DNA from: Leucobacter sp. cx-42
GTDB lineage: Bacteria > Actinomycetota > Actinomycetes > Actinomycetales > Microbacteriaceae
Assembly (NCBI RefSeq): GCF_014529985.1
Contig: NZ_JACVMU010000010.1
Coordinates: 62,001 to 126,000, forward strand
DNA length: 64,000 bases
Direction of reading: 5' to 3'
A model generated the notes under the pieces. The model searched no databases. It was not told where the DNA came from and saw only the letters and a list, made by a program, of their open reading frames with translations. The position numbers and the translations under genes were made by a program. Each line of letters begins with the position of its first letter. The stretch's first letter is position 1. Shown here one piece after another: positions 6,692-16,500 of this stretch.

Positions 6692-9541
6692 CTACCCTTC
6701 ACCGCCAACCGTCGTGTCTTCAGGAATCAGCGTCCCGCACGCCGACAGCAGCGCGCTCTTGCCGACCGGCAGCTCAGACACCACGCCAATGACACCGTCC
6801 GTACCCAGGCGGGTATCAGAGTCCGTCACCGTCACGTCAGTGAGCACCGTGGCCCAGTCATCAGCCGAGATATTGGAGACCTCGTACACGAAGCAGACCG
6901 CCTGCTTGTCCGTGAGTCGAGCACCAGCGAGCGCTTCCGTTCCGGTCGCGAGAATCTGCGCCGGTGACGAGGAGTCACCCACATCAGTGAATGCGCGCTT
7001 GGTGATCTTGACCGACGGGTCAGTAGCGAACAGCTTGACGAGCAGATCACGCACCACGAGTCCATCGAAGTTCGTATCGGCAGAGACCACCGTGTGCGAG
7101 AAGCGCGCGGGAGTATTCGCCGGGACATCGCCCGCTGCGGCCGTCACTTTGATCTTGCCCGAAGTAGTTTTTCCGGCAGGAATGACGGCAGCGAGATCGC
7201 TCGCCTCAACACCGTGCTCGGTAGCCGCCGCGTCAGGAGTTGCGGCGAACTGCAAGTCTGCGCTGGGCTTCGGCGCACCCGATGCGACGGAGAACTCGTA
7301 CGGTTTGCCAGCTGGCTCGCCCGTCACCAGAGTGAAGGAGTTTGGTCGCACTTGCACGGGGTTCGTGAAGGTGATGTTCGCGTCGGTACTCGTCGCAGCG
7401 GCTCGGTTTGAGAGTCCGCCCACGCTGCGCACCTTTTCAGCCTGGATGGCCGCAGTCACCTGAGCAGAGTCATCCACGCGGGCAATCACGGTGAATTCGC
7501 GATCCGCGCTCCCAGAAACGGGCGTGACCGAAACTGAGCGGGGGTTGAGACGGCTCGCATCAATGGTGTCTGCGTTCGCAGCCGCAGTGATATCAACCGC
7601 AGCCGCCGTCACGCTGTCCGGGTTCAGCGGCAGCGATGACTTCACGGTGTAGTGCAGATCACGCGCAAGCGTCGGGTCGTTCTGATCGCTCTGCTGATCA
7701 ATCGTGAGCTCAGGTCGGCAGCTTCCGCTGAAGCCAACCATGCGCGAGTACTGAGATGACTGACCTGAGTCAGCACCGACGGTCTGCAGGCGAATGAACC
7801 CGCCAGCAATTCCGGTATCCGCATTCACAATCGTTGCAATATCTGTCTCGCCAACCACCGTCGACGGGAACTCCTGTTCGCCAACCGGCAGATCCAACAC
7901 GAGCTTCGCGTTCTCACCGGTCACACCAGAGACACGACCGAGGTAGATTTCTGCGTGCTTCGCCGCCGTCCAGTACAGGTCAAGATCGACAGTGCTCTCC
8001 GGGAACGGGCCAGTCGTGGGAGCCATGACGTCGAGCGTCGCGACGCAAACGGGGGTGTCTGCCGGCAGCGGCGACTGCACCTGCATCGATCCAGCCGGTG
8101 TGGCACCAGTGAGCACCGTCGCGGGCTTGTTCGGGTACCACGTCGTCACGCGATCATTCGCGTTCGGAGCGTTGTCGACCATCAGGGTCGTGTTGTCTGC
8201 GGTCTCCTCATTCACACCAGGCGCAGCCTGGCTTGCGCTGCGCGCGCCAAACGTGTTCTTTTCCACGTTAACGTTGCCAGTCTTCGTGAGATAGACCGAG
8301 GTCGTCGTGTAACCGTTGAAGTAGTTGTTGGCCACACGGAGGTTGCCTGCGCTTCCACTCGTGGTGTTGCCGTTCCAGACCACCGCATGAGTTTGGCCGC
8401 CGGTGGCGCGCACAAACTGGTTCCCCGTGATCTCGTTGTCGCCGGCCATCGCACCAAACGGGAGTCGAATGAACGCGTTGTTCACGCCAGTGCCGTAGCC
8501 CTGAACGTTGATGAATTCGTTGTCGACGATCTTGATGTTCGAAGCCTTCACCGAGTATCCAGCGAGGTCAGCGGTCGAGAACGCGAATGCAGTCTGGCCG
8601 GTGAGGTTCGATACGAACGAGTTCTTGAACGTGAAGCCGTCAACGACGACGTTCTGGTTACGCGGCAGGAACTGCATGAGGCTGGTACGGCAACCCGAGC
8701 CGTCTGCGGCGTTACAGTAGCCGCCTACGGTGTAGGTCGCGCGAACGTTGTCGATCACGACGTTCTCGATGGGGGTTGCGTTCTGTGCGTTGAAGTAGAA
8801 CAGGCCGGTTGCGACGCCAGCGTCATAGAAGCCCTGCACGCGGTAGTTCTTGAGGGTCACATTCTTCGACCCCTCGCGGAACACGATGAACCGCTCCGGT
8901 CCATAGTGCGCCTGGGTCACTGATGATCCGCCGTCGATGGTGACGCCGTCAGCCTTCGGACCCATCACGAATGAGCTCTCGCCAGAAAGCACCTGCGTGA
9001 CGTTCTTGAACTCAATGTTCGGGCCGTTCACGTGAAACAGTGCGCCGCCGGCGTCAATCGTCGCTTCGACCGTGACCTGATTCTTCAGGTCGATCGTGAC
9101 GGGGGCGGTAACGAGGAAGTGTGCACCGCCGTCCTGGTTCGACACCGCTCCGGTCTGCATGAACTGGTAGCCGGTCGCGACCGGGTTGATGTTCCCGGTA
9201 AAGCCCGCCGCTGGGGTGATGAGAATCTCACCCGGGGCAAGATTCAGCGCATTCGATTCCTCGAGCGCAGCGCGCAACGTGCACGTGCCCGCAGCCGTCG
9301 CACAGACGCCATCACCGGGGCTCGCGTCTTTCGCGTTCGCGGTAACGTCGTACGAGTTCAGCTCAAAGGTGTGCGTGACCGCCTGCGCACTCGGTGCTGT
9401 CAGCAGCGGGCCGAGCAAGGCAGCTACACTCACCAGCGCGAGGGCACTCCAGGTGATGCGTGAACGAGTGGCACGCGCACCTCCGCCTGCACGATGACGC
9501 GCCAGACTTCGCGCTCTGCTTGATAGAGTGCGATTTCTCAT
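6692..9541 (-). CDS. Large exported parallel beta-helix protein with CSLREA-like domain, first gene of the fibre operon
   Basis: This is a 949-residue exported protein. A long basic N-region precedes a hydrophobic core ending in a Sec-type site (PSAQA-VT). A CSLREA-like segment (GTCTLRAALEESN, about residues 85-100) follows, typical of right-handed beta-helix surface proteins. Residues of about 130-440 carry irregular N/V/I-rich repeats expected of a parallel beta-helix. The C-terminal half has beta-sandwich-like segments, the last with a DUF11-like look (VTVTDSDTRLG). There is no sorting signal or TM at the C-terminus, so retention must depend on partners. It heads the operon and runs directly into the 6018 subunit. 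Confidence 0.85.
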   Translation of the reverse strand: MRNRTLSSRARSLARHRAGGGARATRSRITWSALALVSVAALLGPLLTAPSAQAVTHTFELNSYDVTANAKDASPGDGVCATAAGTCTLRAALEESNALNLAPGEILITPAAGFTGNINPVATGYQFMQTGAVSNQDGGAHFLVTAPVTIDLKNQVTVEATIDAGGALFHVNGPNIEFKNVTQVLSGESSFVMGPKADGVTIDGGSSVTQAHYGPERFIVFREGSKNVTLKNYRVQGFYDAGVATGLFYFNAQNATPIENVVIDNVRATYTVGGYCNAADGSGCRTSLMQFLPRNQNVVVDGFTFKNSFVSNLTGQTAFAFSTADLAGYSVKASNIKIVDNEFINVQGYGTGVNNAFIRLPFGAMAGDNEITGNQFVRATGGQTHAVVWNGNTTSGSAGNLRVANNYFNGYTTTSVYLTKTGNVNVEKNTFGARSASQAAPGVNEETADNTTLMVDNAPNANDRVTTWYPNKPATVLTGATPAGSMQVQSPLPADTPVCVATLDVMAPTTGPFPESTVDLDLYWTAAKHAEIYLGRVSGVTGENAKLVLDLPVGEQEFPSTVVGETDIATIVNADTGIAGGFIRLQTVGADSGQSSQYSRMVGFSGSCRPELTIDQQSDQNDPTLARDLHYTVKSSLPLNPDSVTAAAVDITAAANADTIDASRLNPRSVSVTPVSGSADREFTVIARVDDSAQVTAAIQAEKVRSVGGLSNRAAATSTDANITFTNPVQVRPNSFTLVTGEPAGKPYEFSVASGAPKPSADLQFAATPDAAATEHGVEASDLAAVIPAGKTTSGKIKVTAAAGDVPANTPARFSHTVVSADTNFDGLVVRDLLVKLFATDPSVKITKRAFTDVGDSSSPAQILATGTEALAGARLTDKQAVCFVYEVSNISADDWATVLTDVTVTDSDTRLGTDGVIGVVSELPVGKSALLSACGTLIPEDTTVGGEG

Positions 9542-9567
9542 GCCCCGACTACCTGCTTTCCGATGAA

Positions 9568-9608
9568 CTGGACACAGACGTAATTCACGTCCGCTGTGGT
9601 GTATCCAG
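9568..9608. promoter_or_regulatory. Nested inverted repeat upstream of the fibre operon
   Basis: An outer pair CTGGACACAG / CTGTGGTGTATCCAG (imperfect) encloses a perfect GACGT-AATTC-ACGTC dyad at 9577-9591. It lies 27-67 nt before the start of the beta-helix gene. It could be an operator or a leader hairpin; the binding factor is unknown. The rest of 9542-9768 shows no gene. Confidence 0.55.
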
Positions 9609-9768
9609 CTTCACCCGCCGAAAGCGCGGGAAACGGCGTTCGGTACCGCACGAGACGGTGTTGAGTCTTGGAGGGTCGGCCATTGAGTAACGCCTCAAGC
9701 CACCCTGGTAATGAATCGATACGGGCCGTGTCGATACACCGAGGGGCATGTCACGCCAGCACACAAAA

Positions 9769-9804
9769 GGGCGAGGCCCCCTGGATAACCAGAGGGCCTC
9801 GCCC
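9769..9804 (-). terminator. Intrinsic terminator of the LRR protein gene
   Basis: GC-rich arms lie at 9769-9780 and 9794-9804. Read leftward they are followed by TTTTGTG, a T-run right for minus-strand termination. It separates the LRR gene from the fibre operon, so the two are independent transcription units. Confidence 0.85.
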
Positions 9805-9829
9805 GTTGCCTCACTTGTAAGGGAGACTC

Positions 9830-11470
9830 TTACGCCTCGTGCCGCCTGCGACGCACGGTGAGCGTCAAGATTCCCAACGCCAGCAGCGCTGCACCCGCAA
9901 GCCACATCCCAGCGACACCGTCCATACCGGTGTTTGCGAGCTGCGCGTGCTGATCGCCTTGAGCCTGGGGAATTTGTCCGCCACCTGGCACGTTCTGATT
10001 ATCCTCACCAGGGTTCACGGTCGGCTCCTCCGAACCGTCAAATTCATCTTGTACGAGTTCCAGCTCGAACGACCGCTCGATAGCGTTGCCGTACCTGTCG
10101 GTGAGCTCAACAACAGGGCTATAGTGGCCAGACTCAGTCGGCACACCGGTCAGCTGCCCATCTGCACCAAGCGCCATTCCGGGAATCGCTGACCCACGCA
10201 GGGTATATTCACCGCCTGCAAACTCCGCAATGGTTGAGAAGTCAAACTCAAGGGCGTGACCTTCGGTCGCGAGCACACGCTCACCGTGTCCCGGCGCCGA
10301 GTCAAAGTCTGCAAAGGTCACGGGGGAAGTGACAGTTGCCGAGTAATGTGGGGCGCCGCCACCCTCGGGAGAATACTCGAAGACCGCAGAGATCTCCGTT
10401 TCAGTCCCGTCAAGCCCAGTCCAACGCGTGCCACCGGTCGCAATTGGCTCCGCTCCTGTAGAAGCAATCACCGGGCTTCCCCCTGGCATACTGAACGGCG
10501 CTGCGGTATCGAGGTTCACATAGGTCGTTTCGGTGGCCGATGGGAACACCCGCGGCTGACTAATCGTCTGGTTCCGGAAGCCAACCTGCTCGAGGCTCGG
10601 CCAGGTATCGATCATAGAAATGTCAGTGACGTGATTGCCGTTCACGTTGAGAATCGAAAGGTGCGGCAAGCCCGCAACGACAGAAATATCGCTGACGTTC
10701 GCGTTCGGCACTGAGATCGTTCGCATTTCGGGGAGATCCCGCAGGGGTGCAAGGCTTGAGACCGAAGTCCCCTGCGCGTAAACCTCCCGGAGAATTGGCG
10801 ACTCCGACAATGGGGAAAGGTCATACAGTTCCGGGACATTTGCCACCTCAACGCGCACGAGGTTTTTTGCACCACTCAACGGCTTGATGTTGGTGATGTT
10901 CGTTCCATTGAGCGCCACGTAATTCAAGAACGGAAGTTCCTGCAGGGCGGAAATGTCAGTCAGCGGGCTTTCAAGTACCGTGCCACCGTTCGAGGTGAGG
11001 TAGCCCGCATACAAATACCGCATTTGCTCAGCGCTGACGAGCGGATCGAGCGTAGTGACCAGCGGATCGAGCGTAGTGACCAGCGTGCCTCGCATTTCCA
11101 GCGTCGTGAGCCTCGTGGCATATCCCAGACCCGTGAGATCCCTCACCTCAAGCCCATCGATGTTGAGAGACACAAGCTTCCGCAAGGTAGCGCGCGTCAA
11201 TTCTGTCTTTCCCGTTCGCTGCAGGATTGCCTCAGCCAGGATCGGGTCGGGCACATTAACGATTTCGTCGTCATTGTCTCGATCACTGTCATCGCCAGGG
11301 TCGATGATCTCTGGCAGTTCCGCCGGCTCCACGAACCCGTCTGACGTTACCGGGATGTCAACGAGCGGGTTCACCGCCTGAGCAGTGGTAACTCCGGCTG
11401 TGCTCAACGCCAGCGCCACGGCCGCAACACCGACGGTCAACCTGCGTGAATGCATCGATCGCTTCTTCAT
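9830..11470 (-). CDS. Cell-wall-anchored leucine-rich-repeat protein (LANTG sorting signal)
   Basis: This is a 546-residue surface protein. The start at 11470 has GAGGATTC upstream. The signal peptide ends near TTAQA. Residues of about 70-300 form internalin-like leucine-rich repeats (L..L.GT.ITNIKPLS, L.YLAGN-type spacing) preceded by a D/E-rich segment. An Ig-like/cadherin-like region follows (PTESGHYSPVVELTDRYGN), then a Pro/Gln-rich spacer, LANTG at 511-515, a hydrophobic helix and RRRRHEA. Sortase anchoring to peptidoglycan is predicted, but no sortase gene is in the window. LRR domains of this type usually bind proteins; the ligand is unknown. Confidence 0.88.
   Translation of the reverse strand: MKKRSMHSRRLTVGVAAVALALSTAGVTTAQAVNPLVDIPVTSDGFVEPAELPEIIDPGDDSDRDNDDEIVNVPDPILAEAILQRTGKTELTRATLRKLVSLNIDGLEVRDLTGLGYATRLTTLEMRGTLVTTLDPLVTTLDPLVSAEQMRYLYAGYLTSNGGTVLESPLTDISALQELPFLNYVALNGTNITNIKPLSGAKNLVRVEVANVPELYDLSPLSESPILREVYAQGTSVSSLAPLRDLPEMRTISVPNANVSDISVVAGLPHLSILNVNGNHVTDISMIDTWPSLEQVGFRNQTISQPRVFPSATETTYVNLDTAAPFSMPGGSPVIASTGAEPIATGGTRWTGLDGTETEISAVFEYSPEGGGAPHYSATVTSPVTFADFDSAPGHGERVLATEGHALEFDFSTIAEFAGGEYTLRGSAIPGMALGADGQLTGVPTESGHYSPVVELTDRYGNAIERSFELELVQDEFDGSEEPTVNPGEDNQNVPGGGQIPQAQGDQHAQLANTGMDGVAGMWLAGAALLALGILTLTVRRRRHEA
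11041..11082. repeat. Perfect 21-bp in-frame tandem duplication inside the LRR gene
   Basis: The 21-nt unit starting GCGGATCGAG occurs twice back to back (11041-11061, 11062-11082). It encodes a repeated VTTLDPL heptapeptide in the LRR region. Perfect identity suggests a recent slippage event. Confidence 0.9.
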
Positions 11471-11768
11471 GAATCCTCAATCTGTAATGCTCGAGGGAAT
11501 CTGAATACATGCGCGGGTCGAACCCAGCACGGCAACTCATCCTCGAGAAACTCATTGGCTTCAACCTAGAGTCAGCATAATAATTCCTATACAAACGCAA
11601 GCATATTGGTATCTGTGGGATTTGTAGCCCAAAAGCGCGCGGCCACTTAGCCCCAAGGTCAGAATCAGTGAAACTGATAGCCTTTCGATAGATTATTCAA
11701 ATTTCTTTCGCAACAACACCGAGCATCTACAAGATCACGGCATCACTTGGCGAGAAAGAGGCGGCGCA
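11471..11768. other. AT-richer divergent intergenic region
   Basis: These 298 bp separate the LRR gene (minus) from the DUF2510/DUF4282 gene (plus). The stretch is clearly AT-richer than its surroundings and should hold both promoters. I see no RNA gene and no convincing paired -35/-10. Confidence 0.5.
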
Positions 11769-12410
11769 ATGACTGAAACCCCACACTCCACTCCACCAGC
11801 CGGCTGGCACCCCGATCCCGCGGGCAGCGACCAGCTGCGCTTCTGGGACGGCTCCGCCTGGACCGAGCAGTTGCGCCCGGCCAGGGTACAAGCTGAAGCG
11901 CCGACTCAGAACGAGACCCAGGTGCTGACTGATGTGCAGACTGACGCAACACCTGCGGCACCTGACACCGCTGCCAACGCGGCGCCCCACCCCGGCGCGG
12001 CCAGCATCCCGCCGGCATACATGCGCCCGCAGATCCCAAACCAGGGCCGCTTCTCGGCACAGTTTGAAACCGGTTTCTTCCGCAGCCTCTTCGATCTCAG
12101 CTTCGCATCGGACAAGGTCGTCACGATCTCCATTGCGCGCCTCATCTACTTGCTGTCAGTCGTCTTCGCGGGACTTTCGTGGATCATCGGTGCCATCGCA
12201 CTGTTCTTCATGGGCGCGACCGACTACAACGGCGACGTCTTCATTGTGTGGGGTATCTTCCAGCTGTTGTTCGGCTGGATTGGTTCGTTGATCTTTGTCG
12301 TCCTCGTGCGAGTGTCGCTCGAAGTGATGATCGCGCTCATTCGCACCTCGCAGAACACCGCGAAGCTTGTGCACATTGAAAACGCGAAGTCAGGAAACCA
12401 GAACTCATGA
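11769..12410 (+). CDS. DUF2510 / DUF4282 membrane protein
   Basis: This is a 213-residue protein. The N-terminus has the DUF2510 signature PAGWHPDPAGSDQLRFWDGS, a short tryptophan-rich module common in actinobacterial membrane proteins. A Pro/Ala-rich linker leads to a DUF4282-like membrane domain with two TM helices near residues 125-150 and 158-185 (SLFDLSFASDKVVTISIARL, then GIFQLLFGWIGSLIF). The start ATG follows GAGAAAGAGG. It overlaps the next gene by 4 nt (ATGA). Its cellular role is unknown. Confidence 0.85.
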   Translation: MTETPHSTPPAGWHPDPAGSDQLRFWDGSAWTEQLRPARVQAEAPTQNETQVLTDVQTDATPAAPDTAANAAPHPGAASIPPAYMRPQIPNQGRFSAQFETGFFRSLFDLSFASDKVVTISIARLIYLLSVVFAGLSWIIGAIALFFMGATDYNGDVFIVWGIFQLLFGWIGSLIFVVLVRVSLEVMIALIRTSQNTAKLVHIENAKSGNQNS

Positions 12411-12649
12411 TGACGAGCTACTACTTCTTCCCAGTGCTCCTGGTACTGACGCCGACTATCTTCGTCCTCTCGGTCATCGTGTCGATCGTGTTCCTCGCGA
12501 TCCGCGGTAAGAAGGCCCAGAACGATGCGCTCAACGGCCCCATCGCGGCCGGTTGGTACATCGACCCCTACGATCCCGCGAGCGAGCGGTTCTGGGACGG
12601 CAACGCCTGGACCGCGCAGCTGCGCCCGCGCGCTTCCGGGTCTTTCTGA
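12407..12649 (+). CDS. Small TM protein with C-terminal DUF2510 module
   Basis: This is an 80-residue protein with one N-terminal TM helix (about residues 5-32) and a cytoplasmic DUF2510 module (AAGWYIDPYDPASERFWDGN). It starts inside the stop of the preceding gene (ATG 12407, or ATG 12410), so translation is coupled. The same short module occurs at the opposite end of the neighbouring protein, which suggests a shared interaction. Confidence 0.8.
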   Translation: MMTSYYFFPVLLVLTPTIFVLSVIVSIVFLAIRGKKAQNDALNGPIAAGWYIDPYDPASERFWDGNAWTAQLRPRASGSF

Positions 12650-12683
12650 GTCCGCGATCCGCCCCTCACGCACGAAAGAAATC

Positions 12684-13478
12684 ATGAGCACTTCTGAAAC
12701 TCCTGACACCAACGCTGAGGGCGCGGATCTCGCCAACTTCCCGCCACCACACGATCTCAGCGCGTTCCCGCCGCCGACGGGGCCCGGCACCGCCGCGGCC
12801 GCGGATGCGTCCGCACCGACCCCGAACCTGAGCGAGCTGCCGCCGCCGGCAGTTCCCGCTCCCCCGGCGTCCCCGGTCTACGTTCCCACGGCGGCGATCG
12901 CGTCTGAGTCGGAGGCGCCTCGACCGCCGAAGTCTCGCAAGGGCATCATCATCGCGGCCATTGCAGTGCTCACGATCGCGATCGCCGGCGGCGCGACCGC
13001 GCTGCTCTGGCCGAGCGCAGACGACACCGCGGCAACGCAGGCCGCTCCCGTAGAGACATCCGAGACGCCCTCCCCTGACGCAGCACCTGAGCCGGCACCC
13101 GCGCCTGCGCCGCAGGTTGACGTACCAAAGCCGGCCGAGACGGGTCACCATAAGCCGACAGGCGATCCGCACACCACTGGCCTCTGCCCTACGGGGTCTG
13201 AAGAGCAATACTTCGGAACCACCACCGACTTCACGGTGCGCATCTGCAACTCCGGGGGTTACAGCTACACCTATGTCGGCGGCAACCAAGAGCTCGGCTA
13301 CCAGGTGCTCCCGGCGGAGATCGGCGCGAGTACTTCCGGCACGAGCTTCGTCGCCAACAACGACGGTACGAAGTATGCCGTCCTCTTCGACCGCCTGATC
13401 GTCACCCCGGCAGGCGAAGGGCCATGGGACCAGGTCTGGCACACCGGCAACATGACAGAACTGCACCCAGGCGGATAA
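12684..13478 (+). CDS. Proline-rich single-pass membrane protein with exported C-terminal domain
   Basis: This is a 264-residue protein starting at ATG 12684 after GAAAGAAATC. The cytoplasmic N-terminus of about 95 residues is rich in PPP motifs (NFPPPHDLS, AFPPPTGPG, LPPPAVPAP). One TM helix (IIIAAIAVLTIAIAGGATAL) and an Ala/Pro linker follow, then an extracellular domain with two cysteines (TGLCPTG, VRICNSG) that may be disulfide-bonded. It lies 34 nt after the DUF2510 gene, in one likely operon. No function is recognised. Confidence 0.8.
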   Translation: MSTSETPDTNAEGADLANFPPPHDLSAFPPPTGPGTAAAADASAPTPNLSELPPPAVPAPPASPVYVPTAAIASESEAPRPPKSRKGIIIAAIAVLTIAIAGGATALLWPSADDTAATQAAPVETSETPSPDAAPEPAPAPAPQVDVPKPAETGHHKPTGDPHTTGLCPTGSEEQYFGTTTDFTVRICNSGGYSYTYVGGNQELGYQVLPAEIGASTSGTSFVANNDGTKYAVLFDRLIVTPAGEGPWDQVWHTGNMTELHPGG

Positions 13479-13500
13479 CGCCCGGGTGCAGTTCTGTCAT
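13452..13500. terminator. Bidirectional terminator whose 5' arm lies inside the coding sequence
   Basis: Perfect 17-nt arms lie at 13452-13468 and 13484-13500, followed by TTTCTTC on the plus strand and AAATGA-type bases on the other side. The left arm encodes the last codons of the 12684 gene (MTELHPGG-stop). It can also stop the convergent adhesin gene ending at 13508. Confidence 0.88.
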
Positions 13501-13507
13501 TTCTTCG

Positions 13508-16500
13508 TTAAGCCGAGCGACGGCGGCGCGCAAGCAGCGCTCCACCTGCCGCAAGGATGAGTGCGGCGATGCCCGCAATCACCCACGGCGTCGAGCCACC
13601 GGTCAACGCAAGGCCACCGGTCGGTCCGGTACCCGGCTTCACTCCGGGATCCACACCCGGCTCCGGGTCGATCGGGACCGAAGTCATCGGGGTGGCACCG
13701 TGCCAGTCGTCCGAATCCTCAACCTGCTTGCCCGTGTGGATACCCACCGCCGTCACCGTTGCGCGATCACTGTGCGACTCATCGAGTGCAAGTCCCGGCA
13801 GGGTTCCGGTGCACGAGAACTGCGTGCCGATCTTGAACGGGCCAGCCCACTCAGTGCCGGTTGAGTCGTCAGGGAACGTGCAGACGAGGTTCGTGATCTC
13901 TCCGACGCCGTCGATGAGCTTGTCGCTCACGCGCACATCGATGAGATCTTCGCGTCCATCGTTCGAGACCGTGAAGTTGATCTTCTGCTCTTCACCCTCG
14001 GTCAACGGGAACCCCGGAGCCGCGTCGTGATCACCCTCGTATCCGTCGTTCGTGAGTGCGCCAGAAGCGTCGTACTCGGGCGTCTCACCCTCGTCGTTCC
14101 ACTTCTCAATGTCGATGCTCGGATCACCCACCGGGGTAATCACAGCTTCTGATCCGGCAATCGTGTTTACGATCGGCTTCGACGCGTCGGTCGCGCGAAC
14201 CGCGAAGTACGTGACGATCCGCCCCTCGGTGGGATCAAGGTTCGTACCGTCAGCCTGGCGAATGGTGACGACACCGTCCGCATAGCTCGAACGCACGTTG
14301 CCGCGCATGTCAGTCTCTGCGTCTGTGGTGTTTTCCAGGTTCGGCACCCCATCTGCGTCGAGTTCAACGAAGCCAAGGAACTCGACCGATTCCGGAAGCA
14401 CGTCTTCACGCGTGAAGATGTTCACGGGGAAATCAGTGCCGTAGCTGCCGCGCGGGATCAGCTCGATCGCATACACAAAACGGTCGTCGACAAACGCGCC
14501 GTCCTCAACGACCGCGTTCAGGTTCGCCGTCCATTTGCCGGTTTCGCGATCGAATACGCGCTTGCGCATCTCTGCTTCATCGCCGAACGAGGTGGCTTCC
14601 GATTCGTCTTCGCTCCAGTAATCCCAGTCGGAGTCGACACTGTGCAGGGTCGCGCGGTTGTAAATTTCGAGCGTCTGCTTGCCGGTGAGCGGAACCGTCG
14701 TGAAGATGACATCAATAGTCCAGCGCTGGTGCTTGGGCTGCGCAGCAACAACCTGCTTGCCCGCCTCGCTCAGCTCGATGACAACGTTGCCTGACTTGTC
14801 AGCGCTCAGCGCGAAGTGCTCGCGGGTGAGGTTCGCACCGCCATACGTGCCCGAGACAGGAATCGACGCAAGGTCAGTAACGTCGAAGATCTCGGTGTTG
14901 ATCTGATCGACAATGCGGCTCGTCAGCGGATCAACCTTCGGCTTCGCCGTGTCAATCGAGAACCGGTACGGCACCTTTGCGCTCTCACCAGGGACTACGC
15001 GAACCTCTTCAGCGCCGGCAGTCTTTGTGAACGCAGCGGTATCGTTGACGCCGCCCTCAATGTCCTTGGGCAGCACGACAACCTGCGCGTTGTGCTCCTT
15101 CTTCACCGGGTTGCCATCGCCGAAGTAGAACTCAGCCTTGTTGTTCCAGGGGTACGAAGTACCCCCAACAACGGTGGTCTGGTCATTGCCAGGCAGACCG
15201 GCAACCGTGTTCAGCTGGGCCTTGACCTTGATCTGAACGTTGGTTCCCTTGTTCTTCCCGACATTGACGAACAACGTCTGGCCCACGACGGCATACTGGC
15301 CGACGTACTTTTCTGCGGCGAAATCTGCGGCGGATCCGCTAAAGCCAGCCGCTTCGGTCAGCGCAGTGAGCGGGCCCTCGCCGGCAATGGTGATGAACCC
15401 GTCACCGGTCTTCCACGACGCCTGCTCGATGAGCGTGTCACTGATGACGGCGTTCTGCTGCAGGGTGAAGTTCGCATTGCGCTCGTCCCACGGGGTGAGG
15501 TTCGCACTCAGGGTGTAAGTCATAGGCGCGGCAGGCGTGAGCTTGCCCTGCTCGTCAGCGATGACATCACGCAGGTTCCAGTTGCCGCTCTTCCCGAAAT
15601 AGTGACCGGCGCCCACGCCAGGAATGTTTCCACGCAGGTACACGTCAGTCTTGCGCTCGTGTTCATCACCGAAGGTTGCGGTGTTCGTCAGCTGGAGTTG
15701 GTACACACCAGGAACGCCCTTGCGATCTCGGAACTGCTCGCGCAGTGCCGACTCAAGCTGCTCGAGGTCGGTGACCTGAACGTCGTACGTGATCTTCAGC
15801 ACCGACTGCGCAGGCACGTCAACGACACCTGCGAAGCTGTTGCCGGTAACGGTGGGCGCAAACCCAATCGCGTTCGTCTCGCCTGCGGCGGTGAGCTCTG
15901 CCACAAACGAGTCTGCGACATAGCTCAGCCCCTGGGGCAGGGCGTCTGCAATGGCGTAACCAGTACGCGCGTCAGCCGACTGCATGGTGAGCGTGTAGGT
16001 CAGCTTCTTGTCGGCCAGCTCTGGCTTGAGCCCCACAAACGCGTACTCTGGCGCATCGCCCATCACGACGTACTCGTCGAGAAGGTTGGTGTTCACTGCC
16101 TTTGCGTAGCTATCGGTGATGTTCTCAGGCGGGGTCACCGTCTCCTCGACAATAATCTTCACGCCGCCAGAGTCGTCACCGATCTCCCAGCTGATGGGCG
16201 ACTCAGTGTTTCCGTCAACCTTGCCCACGACGAGCTGAATAGCGAATGCGCCCTCAGTGATGTCTCCGGGAAGCGGATCTTTGAAGGTCACCGTGTAGGT
16301 TCCATCTGCGTTCTGCACCGCAGATTCGACGGCTTCGTTCTTCGGGAGTCCGCCGGACACCGTGACCTGTTTCGGCAGCGTGAACTTGATCTGCTTGCCT
16401 GCGATCTGCTGCGCAGCGTCGTACTGCACACGCAGCATCATCTGTTCGCCCTCGGGGATCACCGTGTCATCTGCAACGACCGCCCCCTTGTACAACACCG

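Noticed and set aside
9460-9690. 76-codon plus-strand frame over the start of the beta-helix gene
   Set aside because: It overlaps the signal-peptide coding region and the leader dyad, and has no supporting signals.
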